Shown: positions 36,017-44,852 of the stretch, piece by piece
How positions within the stretch are numbered: position 1 is the stretch's first letter
Layout: each line of letters starts with the position of its first letter
Source of the DNA: Planctomycetota bacterium
Lineage (GTDB): Bacteria > Planctomycetota > PLA2 > JAEUHO01
Length of the DNA: 64,000 nt
Reading direction: 5' to 3'
Assembly: GCA_020631815.1 (NCBI GenBank)
Contig: JACKGW010000006.1
Location: 163,632-227,631, forward strand
Notes under the pieces: generated by a model
What the model was told of the DNA's origin: nothing
Seen by the model: only the letters and a program-made list of their open reading frames with translations
The model's database searches: none
Made by a program: the position numbers and the translations under genes

Positions 36017-36708
36017 CGGGCCACCTCGGCGGTGCGCGGCGGCTCGAGCGTGTAGACGCGAGGGGCGCGCGCGACGACCGCAGGATCGTGCGTCACCGTC
36101 AGGAGGGCCGCGCCGCGCTCGGCGGCGAAGGCCTCCAGCAGCTCGAGCGCTTCCGTGGCCCGCTCGGGGTCGAGGCTGCTCGTGGGCTCGTCCGCCAGCA
36201 CGAGCGAGGGGTGCCCGACGAGAGCCCGCGCGATGGCCACGCGCTGCTGCTGGCCCACGGACAGCTGATGGGGGCGATGGCGCCGGCGGTCGGCGAGGCC
36301 GACGCGCTCCAGCGACTGCGCGGCGGCTTGGCGGGCAGCTGCCGGCCGCACGCCCTGGAACGCGAGCGCCACGGCCACGTTCTCGAGCGCGGTCAGCTGC
36401 GGCAGGAGGTGGAAGGCCTGGAAGAGGTAGCCGACGTGGCGAGCGCGAAAGCGATCGCGCGCGGCCTCGCCCAGGCCCGCCAGCGACGTGCCGGCCACCT
36501 CGAGGGTGCCGTGCTGGACCGGGAGGATGCCGGCGACGAGATGCAGCAAGGTCGTCTTGCCGCCGCCGCTGGCCCCGCGTACGACCAGGCGCTCGCCAGC
36601 GGCCAGGTCCAGCTCGGGCACGTCGAGCACCGCCAACGCACCCCCCTCGGGGGAGGGGAAGGCGTGCCGCAGATCGCGGATCCGGAGCGCGGGAGACGCC
36701 GAGGTCAC
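36013..36708 (-). CDS. LolD/MacB-type ABC transporter ATPase
   Basis: A 231-residue ATPase from GTG 36708; the upstream frame runs into sfsA. Walker A is GASGGGKTT (about 44-52), the Q-loop lies in YLFQAFHLLPQLTALEN, the signature is LSVGQQQRVAIARALV and Walker B is SLVLADEPTSSLD. The signature has Val in place of the usual second Gly position seen in LSGGQ, a variant common in this clade. It energises the neighbouring FtsX/MacB-type permease, whose gene starts by a 4-nt overlap. It lies 10 nt after the sfsA stop. Confidence 0.88.
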   Translation of the reverse strand: MTSASPALRIRDLRHAFPSPEGGALAVLDVPELDLAAGERLVVRGASGGGKTTLLHLVAGILPVQHGTLEVAGTSLAGLGEAARDRFRARHVGYLFQAFHLLPQLTALENVAVALAFQGVRPAAARQAAAQSLERVGLADRRRHRPHQLSVGQQQRVAIARALVGHPSLVLADEPTSSLDPERATEALELLEAFAAERGAALLTVTHDPAVVARAPRVYTLEPPRTAEVAR

Positions 36709-36718
36709 GGGCCGGATG

Positions 36719-37486
36719 CTACGGGACGTCGGGCGGTCCTCCCCCTGGGATCGGGGGCGTGGCCCCCAGCACGACCGGCAGCGTGCCCGTCGCATCCAGG
36801 CCTGCCGCCGTGACGCGGCCCGCGAGCGCGACGACTTCGACGCCTGCCTCCACGGCGTGGCGCAGCGCCGCGGCGTACGCGGGATCCACGTCCTCGGCGG
36901 GGCGCACGCGATCTACGTCACCGCGACCCACGTAGAAGACGAGCAGCGCGCGATCGCCCAGCGCGACGCGATCCGCGAGCCCCTCGAGGTGGCGACGCCC
37001 CCGCGCCGTGACGGCATCGGGGAAGCGCGCCTCGTCGCCGACGCGCCACGTGACGTTCTTGACCTCGATCCACAGACGCGGCGCATCCTCCGGTTCGACG
37101 AGCAGGTCGAAGCGATGCCCGGCGCCATCGGCCGCCTCACGTCGCCGTGGTGCATCGGCGGGAACGCCCGGTACGCGGCCCGCGGCGACGAGGGCTTCGA
37201 CCACGGGGTTGGTGCGCGCCGTGTGGACCATCACCCAGGCGTCGGTCTCGGCCACCTGCTCGAGCGACCAACGGAGCGTGCGCTTCGGGTTTCCGCTGTC
37301 GCTGATGCGGGCGCGCGAGCCGGGGGCACCGCAGGACGTCATGCGACCCGGGTTGGCGCAGTGCACGGCGAACGCCCGGCCATCGGGTGCTTCCACGTCG
37401 GCGAAGAAGCGCTTGCGACGACCGACCAGACGGACTTCCGTCAGCGGCGTCGGATAGGTCCAGATGGGATTGGCGACGGGCGTCAC
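36719..37486 (-). CDS. sfsA: SfsA family protein
   Basis: A 255-residue protein from a GTG overlapping the upstream stop by 4 nt (GTGA). It has an N-terminal OB-like part (LTEVRLVGRRKRFFADVEAP and HCANPGRMTSCGAPGSRA) and a C-terminal nuclease-like part with IEVKNVTW (about 140-147) and DAVTARGRRHLEGL. Members are known as sugar fermentation stimulation proteins with proposed DNA-binding or nuclease activity; the true function is unresolved. It lies inside the PadR/ABC run, which may be coincidental packing. Confidence 0.92.
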   Translation of the reverse strand: MTPVANPIWTYPTPLTEVRLVGRRKRFFADVEAPDGRAFAVHCANPGRMTSCGAPGSRARISDSGNPKRTLRWSLEQVAETDAWVMVHTARTNPVVEALVAAGRVPGVPADAPRRREAADGAGHRFDLLVEPEDAPRLWIEVKNVTWRVGDEARFPDAVTARGRRHLEGLADRVALGDRALLVFYVGRGDVDRVRPAEDVDPAYAAALRHAVEAGVEVVALAGRVTAAGLDATGTLPVVLGATPPIPGGGPPDVP

Positions 37487-38469
37487 GCGCTGCGTGTGGC
37501 GAGAAGGCGGCGAATGCCCCCTACGGCGCGCAGGGCACTCACGAGCGCGCCCACGACGAAGAGGAAGACGAACAGGCGCGTGACCAAGCTGGTCAGCAGG
37601 CTCGCCGTGGGGGGGCCGAGGCGGTCGGCCGGGAAGCGCACCAACTCGGGTCGCGAGGCCGCCACGACGAGCAGGATGGCAGCGGCCGCGGATGCCAGGG
37701 TGTCGGTGGCCCACAGGGCTCGTGCGGACGCGGGACGCACGAGGGCCGCCACGTCGCGAAGCGCGAACAGGGCCAAGACCACGTTGGCCCACGGCACGAG
37801 CGCCAGCACGTCATCGACGAGGAACGACGCGGCCTCGCCCGACGCGAACTCGACCGTGAACAGGCGCTTGAGCAGGCCGTTCACGAGCACGGCGACGAGC
37901 GCCAGGAAGACGAGACGGCGAACGGCGTCGCCGCGGTTGGCGGAGAGGCGCGGGTCGCCGAGCGGGCGGATCCGCCCGAGATGCGCTCCGAAGACCGCGT
38001 GGAGCAACACGACGAGACCGACGTCCACCACGAGGACACCGAACACGGCGAGGGCCGTCGCTGCCCACGACGACGTCGGTAGCGGACCGAGGAGGCCGGG
38101 GAGGGCGGGCGTCGTGGAGCCCGCCGCGGTGAGCACGACCGACAAGAGGACGTGACAGGGCACGAGCACCCAGAGCATGCGCTGGACGGAACGCCACGTG
38201 GCCCACGTCACGCGCACCGGACGATCCACGAGCGCGTCGGCCATGTCCTCGGGGCTCCCCAAGGACTCGAGCGCGAGGCGCTCGGCCTCGGCGGGGTCGA
38301 GAGCGGGGTCCGCGCTGCAGGCCGCCTCCGCGTGGTCGAGGATCATGGCCTCGACGTCGGTGCGCACGCGCTCCGCTTCCGCCGCCGGCAGGAGCGCCGA
38401 CAGACGTGCGATCCAAGCGCGCGCGGCAGCACTCTGCAGACGCGACGCAGCGTCAGGAGTGTTCATCAT
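37483..38469 (-). CDS. HAAS-like multi-pass membrane protein
   Basis: A 328-residue protein from ATG 38469, preceded by GGAGGAG. The N-terminal 90 residues are helical (AWIARLSALLPAAEAERVRT, then LALESLGSPEDMADALVD), matching the HAAS-type domain often encoded beside PadR regulators (DUF1700-like). Six or so hydrophobic segments follow. It overlaps the padR gene by 17 nt. In characterised relatives such proteins are thought to act with PadR or in envelope stress; here the membrane part is not assignable further. Confidence 0.75.
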   Translation of the reverse strand: MMNTPDAASRLQSAAARAWIARLSALLPAAEAERVRTDVEAMILDHAEAACSADPALDPAEAERLALESLGSPEDMADALVDRPVRVTWATWRSVQRMLWVLVPCHVLLSVVLTAAGSTTPALPGLLGPLPTSSWAATALAVFGVLVVDVGLVVLLHAVFGAHLGRIRPLGDPRLSANRGDAVRRLVFLALVAVLVNGLLKRLFTVEFASGEAASFLVDDVLALVPWANVVLALFALRDVAALVRPASARALWATDTLASAAAAILLVVAASRPELVRFPADRLGPPTASLLTSLVTRLFVFLFVVGALVSALRAVGGIRRLLATRSA

Positions 38470-38890
38470 CGCCCGGCTCCTCCGCATCGATTGCCACCTC
38501 GGACGCGAGGCCGCCTTCGAGCACCGCATCCGTGGCCTGTCGCACGTGGTCCCAGGTATGCGCCATCCGCTCGCGCACCTCGCGACCCTCGTCGGACAGG
38601 CGGTAGTACTTGCGCGGACGCGCGCCGGCCGTGCTCCACGAGGACGTGACCCAGCGCTGCTGCTCGAAGCGGCGCAAGATCGGGTAGAGCGTGCCCTCCT
38701 CGATCGCGAACCCGGCAGCCGCCAAGGAGCGCACGAGGTCGTAGCCGTAGCGCGGCTGGTCCAGCAGGAAGAGGGCGACGAGCTGCAAGACGCCGCGGCG
38801 CAGCTCGGCCTCGAAACGCGGGTCGGTCACCCGCTCGGCACCCGGGCCCAGCGCGTCCGTGGTCCTGCCTTTCGGATCGCTCGCCGCCAT
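38453..38890 (-). CDS. PadR family transcriptional regulator
   Basis: A 145-residue winged-helix regulator. The family core is clear: RRGVLQLVALFLLDQPRYGYDLVRSL, then EEGTLYPILRRFEQQRWV and the wing PRKYYRLSDEGREVRERM (three short quotes in order, about 31-110). PadR proteins usually repress their own operon and respond to small molecules or cell-envelope stress. It heads the minus-strand run that continues through the HAAS-like protein, sfsA, the ABC pair and two DUF3299-like proteins, so it probably controls them. The effector is unknown. Confidence 0.92.
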   Translation of the reverse strand: MAASDPKGRTTDALGPGAERVTDPRFEAELRRGVLQLVALFLLDQPRYGYDLVRSLAAAGFAIEEGTLYPILRRFEQQRWVTSSWSTAGARPRKYYRLSDEGREVRERMAHTWDHVRQATDAVLEGGLASEVAIDAEEPGDDEHS

Positions 38891-38954
38891 CCGCTCCCGT
38901 CGATCCCGCCCCGTCTTGCTCTATCGGCCGGAGTCGGCCGTCGGATGCAGGCCA

Positions 38955-38967
38955 CCTGGCTGCCAGG
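38955..38967. promoter_or_regulatory. Perfect palindrome in the padR divergent gap
   Basis: CCTGGC-T-GCCAGG has perfect six-base arms and lies 64 nt upstream of padR, between padR and the divergent HEAT/TPR gene. PadR proteins bind short inverted repeats near their own promoters, so this is a candidate operator. The characterised PadR consensus is ATGT-N-ACAT-like, and this site does not match it. Confidence 0.25.
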
Positions 38968-39006
38968 GCCGTCGGCGGGCCGCTCCCAAGGGGGTAGGAT
39001 GCCCCC

Positions 39007-40464
39007 ATGGTCCCCCGGCTCCGGCACGTGCTGGCCTCCCTGCGACGTCCCGCGCTCCCCGCGCTGGCGCTCGGCCTGGTGCTGACGACCGCGGCTCGCG
39101 GGTCGCTGGCCGAGGGTGAAGCGGGCGCCGCGGAGGGCGTCGCCGAGCTCAGGTCCGGTGTGGCGAGCCCCGTGGCCGCGGTACGCGAGTCCGCCCGCGC
39201 CGACCTCGAGCGCGCCCTGATCAAGGACCCGTCGCTGGTCAAACCCCTCCTCGCCGCATGGTCCGAGTCGAGCCAGCTGGCCCGCGAGGCCATCGGGGTC
39301 GCCGTGCTGCGCCATGGCGATCGCGACGGGCGCCGCGCTCTCCTGCGCCAGGCGTTCGCGCTGCCCGACACCGACGCCCATCCGCTGCTGCGCGCGTGGG
39401 CGCAAGACGACGCGTCCTCCGCGGCCCTCGCCACGCTGGCCAGCGAGGATCGTCGCGCGTTCGCCGACCCGCTGGCCTGGGGCCTGGGCAGCGCCGGCGA
39501 AGCAGCGCGCCTCCAGGCACTCGTCGACTTGGTCGACCGCACCCAGATCGAGGCCCTGCTCACGTCGCGCAAGTCGCCTACGGGCCACACCGGGTACTAC
39601 CGCGGCCAGTACGCGGTGCTCGCCGCGCATCCCCGACGCCAGCTCGTGCTCGATGTCCTTGCCGCCATCGGCTTGGACGAGCAGCTGCCGCTGCCGCACG
39701 CGACCGGGCTCGGGACGTACGCGCCCGTGCTACCCCAGGACATCCGCTTCTACGAGTGGCGAGGCATGGCGCTCAATGCCCTGGGCGAGATCGCCGAGCC
39801 CGAGGACGAGGCCCTGCTGCTGCGCTTGGAGATCTGGTACCGCTCCCACCTCATCGAGGCCCTCGAGCAGCGCGAACGCCTGGTCCGAATGCGCGATCGT
39901 ATTCGTTGGCAGCGGCGCGGCGACACGCGCTGGGAGGAGCAGCTCAGCCTGCTCGGCGAGCGCGTGGGCTTGGCCGCCGACGTGCTCACGACGATCTACA
40001 ACATTGCACCGACCCGGACGGCCAGCGCCCTCGAGCAGTTCCTCGACATCCTCCAGAGCTGGCCCTGGAGCGTGCAGCCCTTGGAGCTGGAGGCCATGGT
40101 GCCCCAGGTCCTCATCCGCACGGGGCGCTATGCCGAGGCCATCCGCGAGTACCAGCGCTATCTCCGCACCGCGTTCACCACGGAGTCGCTCAACTGGTAC
40201 AACCAGGCTTGTGCGTTCGCCTGCTGGTCACGTGACCCCGGCGAAGCCGACGCGGAAGCGCTGCGTCGCAATGCCCTGGACTGCCTGGACAAGGCCTACG
40301 AGTCGGGGTGGCGCGACCTCGGCTGGATGGAAGAAGACGGCGACCTCGATCCCATCCGCGAGACCCCGCGCTACCAGGCGCTGCGCGCCCGCATGCAGGC
40401 CGAGCTCGATGCGCTCTTGGCCGACCCCGAGGACGACGATCCCGCAGCTCCTTCGGAGCGCTAG
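39007..40464 (+). CDS. Exported HEAT/TPR-like protein
   Basis: A 485-residue protein with a signal peptide (1-35, RHVLASLRRPALPALALGLV then AARGSLAEG). HEAT-like repeats occupy about 40-300, and a TPR-like section (about 355-460) includes TGRYAEAIREYQRYLRTAF and ALDCLDKAYESGWRDLGWME. The last part recalls the TPR end-of-protein module seen in secreted planctomycete proteins. The ATG follows GGGGGTAGGA. No enzyme motif was seen. It ends convergently with cls across a hairpin. Confidence 0.75.
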   Translation: MVPRLRHVLASLRRPALPALALGLVLTTAARGSLAEGEAGAAEGVAELRSGVASPVAAVRESARADLERALIKDPSLVKPLLAAWSESSQLAREAIGVAVLRHGDRDGRRALLRQAFALPDTDAHPLLRAWAQDDASSAALATLASEDRRAFADPLAWGLGSAGEAARLQALVDLVDRTQIEALLTSRKSPTGHTGYYRGQYAVLAAHPRRQLVLDVLAAIGLDEQLPLPHATGLGTYAPVLPQDIRFYEWRGMALNALGEIAEPEDEALLLRLEIWYRSHLIEALEQRERLVRMRDRIRWQRRGDTRWEEQLSLLGERVGLAADVLTTIYNIAPTRTASALEQFLDILQSWPWSVQPLELEAMVPQVLIRTGRYAEAIREYQRYLRTAFTTESLNWYNQACAFACWSRDPGEADAEALRRNALDCLDKAYESGWRDLGWMEEDGDLDPIRETPRYQALRARMQAELDALLADPEDDDPAAPSER

Positions 40465-40477
40465 CCCGTTGGCGGGC
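40464..40477. terminator. Hairpin between convergent genes
   Basis: GCCCG-TTGG-CGGGC begins in the stop codon of the HEAT/TPR gene and lies ahead of the cls stop. Flanking GCTA...TAGC bases can extend it with a bulge. A likely bidirectional terminator, without a U-run. Confidence 0.45.
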
Positions 40478-40489
40478 CCGTAGCGGTGC

Positions 40490-41905
40490 CTACTGGACCG
40501 GTGCCATCAGGCGGGCCGCCCGCGTGGCAAGCCGGAACCACAGCGGACGTGCGGCCAACCCCGCCGGGTCGAGCGGGACGGCGTGCTCCATGTCGTGCTC
40601 GAGCATGGCCGCGACGCGCCCCGCGACCTCGCGGTCGAAGACGAGCGCAGCGACCTCGAAGTTGAGCAGGAACGAGCGGTTGTCGAAGTTGTGCGTGCCG
40701 ATCGAGGCGATGTCGTCGTCCACGAGGACGACCTTCTGGTGCATGAAGCCACGCGGGTACTGGAGGAACTGGATGCCACTCCCGCCCAGCTCCTGCACGT
40801 GCCAATAGGACGCGAAGCGCACGAGCTGGCTGTCGTTGTGCAGCGGTACGAGGACGCGCACGTCGACGCCGCGCAGCGCAGCGAGCTGCAGGGCAGCCGC
40901 GACCGCGGGCTCGGGGACGAAGTAGGGGGTGGCGATCCACAGGCGCCGCTGCGCGCGGTTGGCCAAGTGCGCGTGCAGCAGCTTGCCGGTCTCCACCTCG
41001 TCGGCGGGCCCCGTGGCCACGACCAGGGCTTGGCGGTCGCCGGTGGGCGACGCCACGGCCTCCCACTCGAGGTCCAGCAGCTCGCCCGTGGCCCAGCACC
41101 AGTCCAGGAGGAACGCGGCCTGGGCCTCCAAGACGGCCGGCCCCTCGAGCCGGATGTGCGTGTCGCGCCAGGGCGTGAGCTTCTTGTGCAAGCCCACGTA
41201 CTCGTCGCCCACGTTGTGCCCACCGATCCAGGCAACCTGGCCGTCCACGACGACGATCTTGCGGTGGTTGCGGAAGTTCACCTGGAAGCGGTTGGTCCAA
41301 CCGCGCGTGGTGCCGAACTCGACGATGCGGACGCCGGCCTCTTCGAGCGAGCGACGGTAGGCCTTGCTCAAGCTGCTGCTGCCCTGCTCGTCGTAGACGA
41401 AGCTCACGGCCACGCCGGCGCGGGCGCGCTCGACCAGGGCATCACGCAGTCGCCGACCGAGCCCGTCGTCGCGCACGATGTAGAACTCGACCAGGACGTA
41501 GCGCGTCGCCTTCGCGATGCCCTCGACGATGCTGGCGAAGGTCGGCTCACCGTCGATCAGCAGCTCGATGTCATTGCCGCGGGTGACTTGGCCGTGTGCC
41601 AGCGCCTGGAGGCCCGTGTACGTCGGATGCCTGGCGTCCTCCGGCACATGAAACGCCTCGAGGTTGCCCTGGGCAACGCGCGCCAGCGGACGCAGCTCGT
41701 CCATGTGGGCGCGCCAGCTCTGCGTGTAGCCCGCGAAGTGGCGGCGCCCGAACAGCCAGTACAGCGGGATGGCCAGGATGGGCATGCTGAACAGGGCCAC
41801 GAGCCACGCCATGGCGCCCTGCGCCGTCCGCGTGCGCAGGATGGCGTGGAAGGCCGACGTGAGGGCCAAGACCACCACGGAGAAGCCCAGCAAGGCCCAC
41901 AGCAT
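40490..41905 (-). CDS. cls: Cardiolipin synthase-like phospholipase D protein
   Basis: A 471-residue membrane enzyme expected to condense two phosphatidylglycerols into cardiolipin. Two N-terminal helices (about 1-55; LGFSVVVLALTSAFHAIL and LVALFSMPILAIPLYWLFGR) are followed by two phospholipase D repeats with HKD motifs HRKIVVVDG (His214) and HQKVVLVDD (His389). The start at ATG 41905 follows AGGAGG; an earlier in-frame start is less likely. The length is typical of bacterial ClsA. The gene stands alone, between convergent HEAT/TPR and the dxr-rseP-ubiA run. Confidence 0.9.
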   Translation of the reverse strand: MLWALLGFSVVVLALTSAFHAILRTRTAQGAMAWLVALFSMPILAIPLYWLFGRRHFAGYTQSWRAHMDELRPLARVAQGNLEAFHVPEDARHPTYTGLQALAHGQVTRGNDIELLIDGEPTFASIVEGIAKATRYVLVEFYIVRDDGLGRRLRDALVERARAGVAVSFVYDEQGSSSLSKAYRRSLEEAGVRIVEFGTTRGWTNRFQVNFRNHRKIVVVDGQVAWIGGHNVGDEYVGLHKKLTPWRDTHIRLEGPAVLEAQAAFLLDWCWATGELLDLEWEAVASPTGDRQALVVATGPADEVETGKLLHAHLANRAQRRLWIATPYFVPEPAVAAALQLAALRGVDVRVLVPLHNDSQLVRFASYWHVQELGGSGIQFLQYPRGFMHQKVVLVDDDIASIGTHNFDNRSFLLNFEVAALVFDREVAGRVAAMLEHDMEHAVPLDPAGLAARPLWFRLATRAARLMAPVQ

Positions 41906-41973
41906 CCGTCCGCCTCCTGGTCCGCGGCCCACCGCGTGCACCGCGGGCCGAGCCTACCTTGGCGCGGGTCTCG

Positions 41974-42858
41974 TCAGGGGCGGAGCGCGCGCACGACCAG
42001 CTGGCTGGCGATGGCCATCCCCCAGGCTGCGACCAGGCCGCCGAGCGCCCACAGGGCGTTGGCGCCCAGGGCGGCACTGGCGATCACGTAGGCGAGCACG
42101 TAGAGGCCGCCGAGCATCTCGCGGACCTGCTTCGGAATCGGCCCCGGGCGGGGCGTGCGCCCGAACGCCGTGCTGGAGGCGACGCCGAACGCGAGCATCG
42201 ACGCGAACATCGTGGCCAGGGTGAACGAGCCCGCGGCCACCCACGCAAGCACCGCGGCGCCCGCGAACGCCAAGCCGACCAGCGTGCGCACGAGCAGCGT
42301 GTAGCGCACGCCCACCTCGGCTTGGGCACTATGGATCGTGATGGCGGCGGCGTACGCACCGACCGCCAGCGCGGCCAGCAGCGCGGTGGGGGCCACGGCT
42401 CCGGCCAAGGCGGCAGCGAGCGGGACCTGGGCGGCGTTCGCGGCGCGGGCCAGACCCAGCACTGCGGCGCCCCCGATCACCGAGCGCTTGGTCCCGAGGT
42501 CGTAGAGCGCGGCCAACACCAAGGCAGCACCGACGGCGGGCAGCGTGCCCGCGAGATGGCCGAGCGCAAGCGCACCCGCCGCCACGATCAGGATCGCCAC
42601 GGCCACGGCCGTCGGTCGCAGCGCGCCCGAGGGAATCGGACGGTCGGGCGCGTGCAGCGCGTCCTCCGTCCGATCCGCCCAGTCGTTGAGCATCATGCCG
42701 AAGGCGTAGACCAGCACGGCGGCACCGAGCACGGCCGCCCAGCGCGTCGTGGTGGCGTCCGAGCCGAGCGCCACGTGGGCCAGCAGGCCCACCGCCAGCG
42801 CATCGGTAGCCGCCGTGAACGCGAAGGGAACGCGTGCGAGGCGCAGCCAAGCCTTCAT
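41974..42858 (-). CDS. UbiA-family prenyltransferase
   Basis: A 294-residue polytopic membrane protein with about eight helices. The first Asp-rich motif is in MLNDWADRTEDALHAPDRPIPSG (Asn58, Asp59, Asp62, Asp66), with YDLGTKR near 119-125 and GLARAANAAQ near 135-144. The second region (TIHSAQAEVG, about 174-183) lacks the usual aspartate pair, as in some subfamilies. It should attach an isoprenoid chain to an aromatic or other acceptor, which cannot be named. The start overlaps the rseP stop (ATGA), linking it to dxr, which makes the isoprenoid precursor. Confidence 0.85.
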   Translation of the reverse strand: MKAWLRLARVPFAFTAATDALAVGLLAHVALGSDATTTRWAAVLGAAVLVYAFGMMLNDWADRTEDALHAPDRPIPSGALRPTAVAVAILIVAAGALALGHLAGTLPAVGAALVLAALYDLGTKRSVIGGAAVLGLARAANAAQVPLAAALAGAVAPTALLAALAVGAYAAAITIHSAQAEVGVRYTLLVRTLVGLAFAGAAVLAWVAAGSFTLATMFASMLAFGVASSTAFGRTPRPGPIPKQVREMLGGLYVLAYVIASAALGANALWALGGLVAAWGMAIASQLVVRALRP

Positions 42859-44852
42859 GAACGCAGGATGATGCGCTGGATGTCGTTCCAGAAGGCGAAG
42901 ACCATCAGCACCAGGAGCAGCATCATCCCGACCTTCTGCAGGTTGAACATCGTGCTGTCCTTGAGCGGCGAGCCCTTGATCTTCTCGATCAGGATGAACA
43001 GCAGATGCCCCCCGTCGAGGACGGGAATCGGCAGGATGTTGAGCACCGCGAGCATGACGCTGACGTAGGCGAGGAACCACAGCAGCTGCAGGAAGCCGCG
43101 GTCGGCGAAGTCGCTGCTGGCCTTCACGATCATGATCGGGCCACCCACGTTCTTGGCGAACGAGACCCGGCCCGTGAAGAACGCGCCGATCGTGCGGAAG
43201 GTGTTGACCACCTCCAGCCACGTGCGACGGGCACCCGCCGCCGCCGCGGCGCCAAACGGCTTGCCCGGAGGCGACTCGAGAGCCGGCACGAGCTCGATCG
43301 GCAGCTGGCCCACCAACGTGCCCGGCTGCGCCTCGATCGACAGCGTGCGTCGCGCACCGTCGACGCCCTCGACGTCGACCTCGACGGGCTTGCCCGCCGG
43401 GAGCGTGCGGATGACGCCTTGCGCAGCGGCAAAGGTCCCGACCTCGATCTCGCCCACGCGGCGCAGACGATCGCCTTCCTGCCAGCCGGCCTGGGCCGCG
43501 GCGGAGGCCGGCGCCTGGTACCACCAAGAGACTTCGGCTTCGGCGTCGTCGACCTGCACGAGACCGGGGCTGGAAGCCGCGCGCGCGCCGCCGTCGTCCT
43601 CGTCCTTGAGGTGCACGGAGCGCAGGAACGCCAGCCGCTCGGCGACCGTCGCGAGCGAGACGTCGAGCGTGGTCTCGGTGCCTTCGCGCTGCACGCGGAG
43701 ACCCGACCACGCTGCGTCGTCGTCGGCTGCCGCGGCCCATCCCGCGACGGAGCCCGGCGCCGGGCGTGCGGTGCCGTCCGCGCCGACAGGGGCCACGAGC
43801 ACGTCACCCGTGCGGAGCACCTTCGAGGCCGGATCCAACACCTCGCCGACGACCACGGGGTGCAGCGGCTCGATGCCGAGGAAGCGCGGCGCGGGCTCGG
43901 AGGGCTCGACACCCTGCGCGGCCGGCTCGGGCGCGAGCGAGATCTGCTTGCCGCCGATGTCGACGGTCACGGGCAGCGTCCCGCGTGCGAGCAGCTCCTG
44001 GATGCGCTGCAGGGCCTCACGCGCACCGACGACGGGAACCCCACCGACGGTGGCCTTCTCGGCGGGTCCGAGGGTGATGGCACCGTCGCCCTTGCCGAGG
44101 ACGAGCGAGATCTGCGCCGGGCTGAAGCCCATGCGCATGCGCCCGTGCTCGGGGTCGTGGCGCGCCTGCACGTTCGTTTCGCGGCGCTCGCCGTCGCGCA
44201 GGTACACGACGTGCGCAGGCTCGTGGGTGGCCAGCGCCGCCTGCATGAGCAGGTCGATGTCGCTCTCGAGGGTGTTGCCGTCGATGCTTTCGACGCGATC
44301 GCCCGCCTGGAGGCCTGCTTCCCACGCGCCGCCCCCCGGCTCGACCATGGCGATGACCGGCGGCGGCGTGGGGCGGCCGAGGCCGTACGTAAGCGCGTAG
44401 AAGACGACGGCCGTGATGATGTTCATGATCACGCCGGCGCTGATGATGAAGGCGCGCTGCGAGGCCGTCTTCTGCGGGAACTCGTCGGGAGCACCGGTCG
44501 ATGCCTCGCCCGGGATCTCGCCGGCCATCTTCACGTAGCCGCCCAGCGGGATGGCGCTGATGCGGAAGTCCATCGCGTGGTCTTCGGGGTCGAGCTGGCG
44601 CTCGCCCACGGTGAAGCGGCGCTTGCCGTCGCGGTCCTTCTCCCAGCCGAAGAGGCGCGGGCCGAAGCCGATGGCAAACGTCTCGGTCCGCGTGCCGGTC
44701 AGGCGGCAGGCGGCGTAGTGACCCCACTCGTGGATGAAGATCAGGAAGCCGATCCCGAGGATCGCCAAGATCATGGAGCCGCCCGGGAAGGACAGCGCGA
44801 GGGGGGTGGCCACCGCGACGGCGGCACAAGAGCTCAGGACACGGCTTCGCAT
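42855..44852 (-). CDS. rseP: RseP-type site-2 zinc metalloprotease, enlarged
   Basis: A 665-residue intramembrane protease that cleaves anti-sigma factors or signal-peptide remnants. HEWGH (His41 to His45) is the zinc site in the first helix; NIITAVVFYALTYG and the C-terminal NILPIPVLDGGHLLFILIEK carry the rest (LDG at 612-614). PDZ-like modules lie near 170-300 and 425-530, with a poorly conserved stretch between. It is over 200 residues longer than typical RseP. An internal ATG at 44774 would give the usual N-terminus and avoid the 19-nt overlap with dxr. The gene order dxr-rseP is widely conserved. Confidence 0.9.
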   Translation of the reverse strand: MRSRVLSSCAAVAVATPLALSFPGGSMILAILGIGFLIFIHEWGHYAACRLTGTRTETFAIGFGPRLFGWEKDRDGKRRFTVGERQLDPEDHAMDFRISAIPLGGYVKMAGEIPGEASTGAPDEFPQKTASQRAFIISAGVIMNIITAVVFYALTYGLGRPTPPPVIAMVEPGGGAWEAGLQAGDRVESIDGNTLESDIDLLMQAALATHEPAHVVYLRDGERRETNVQARHDPEHGRMRMGFSPAQISLVLGKGDGAITLGPAEKATVGGVPVVGAREALQRIQELLARGTLPVTVDIGGKQISLAPEPAAQGVEPSEPAPRFLGIEPLHPVVVGEVLDPASKVLRTGDVLVAPVGADGTARPAPGSVAGWAAAADDDAAWSGLRVQREGTETTLDVSLATVAERLAFLRSVHLKDEDDGGARAASSPGLVQVDDAEAEVSWWYQAPASAAAQAGWQEGDRLRRVGEIEVGTFAAAQGVIRTLPAGKPVEVDVEGVDGARRTLSIEAQPGTLVGQLPIELVPALESPPGKPFGAAAAAGARRTWLEVVNTFRTIGAFFTGRVSFAKNVGGPIMIVKASSDFADRGFLQLLWFLAYVSVMLAVLNILPIPVLDGGHLLFILIEKIKGSPLKDSTMFNLQKVGMMLLLVLMVFAFWNDIQRIILRS

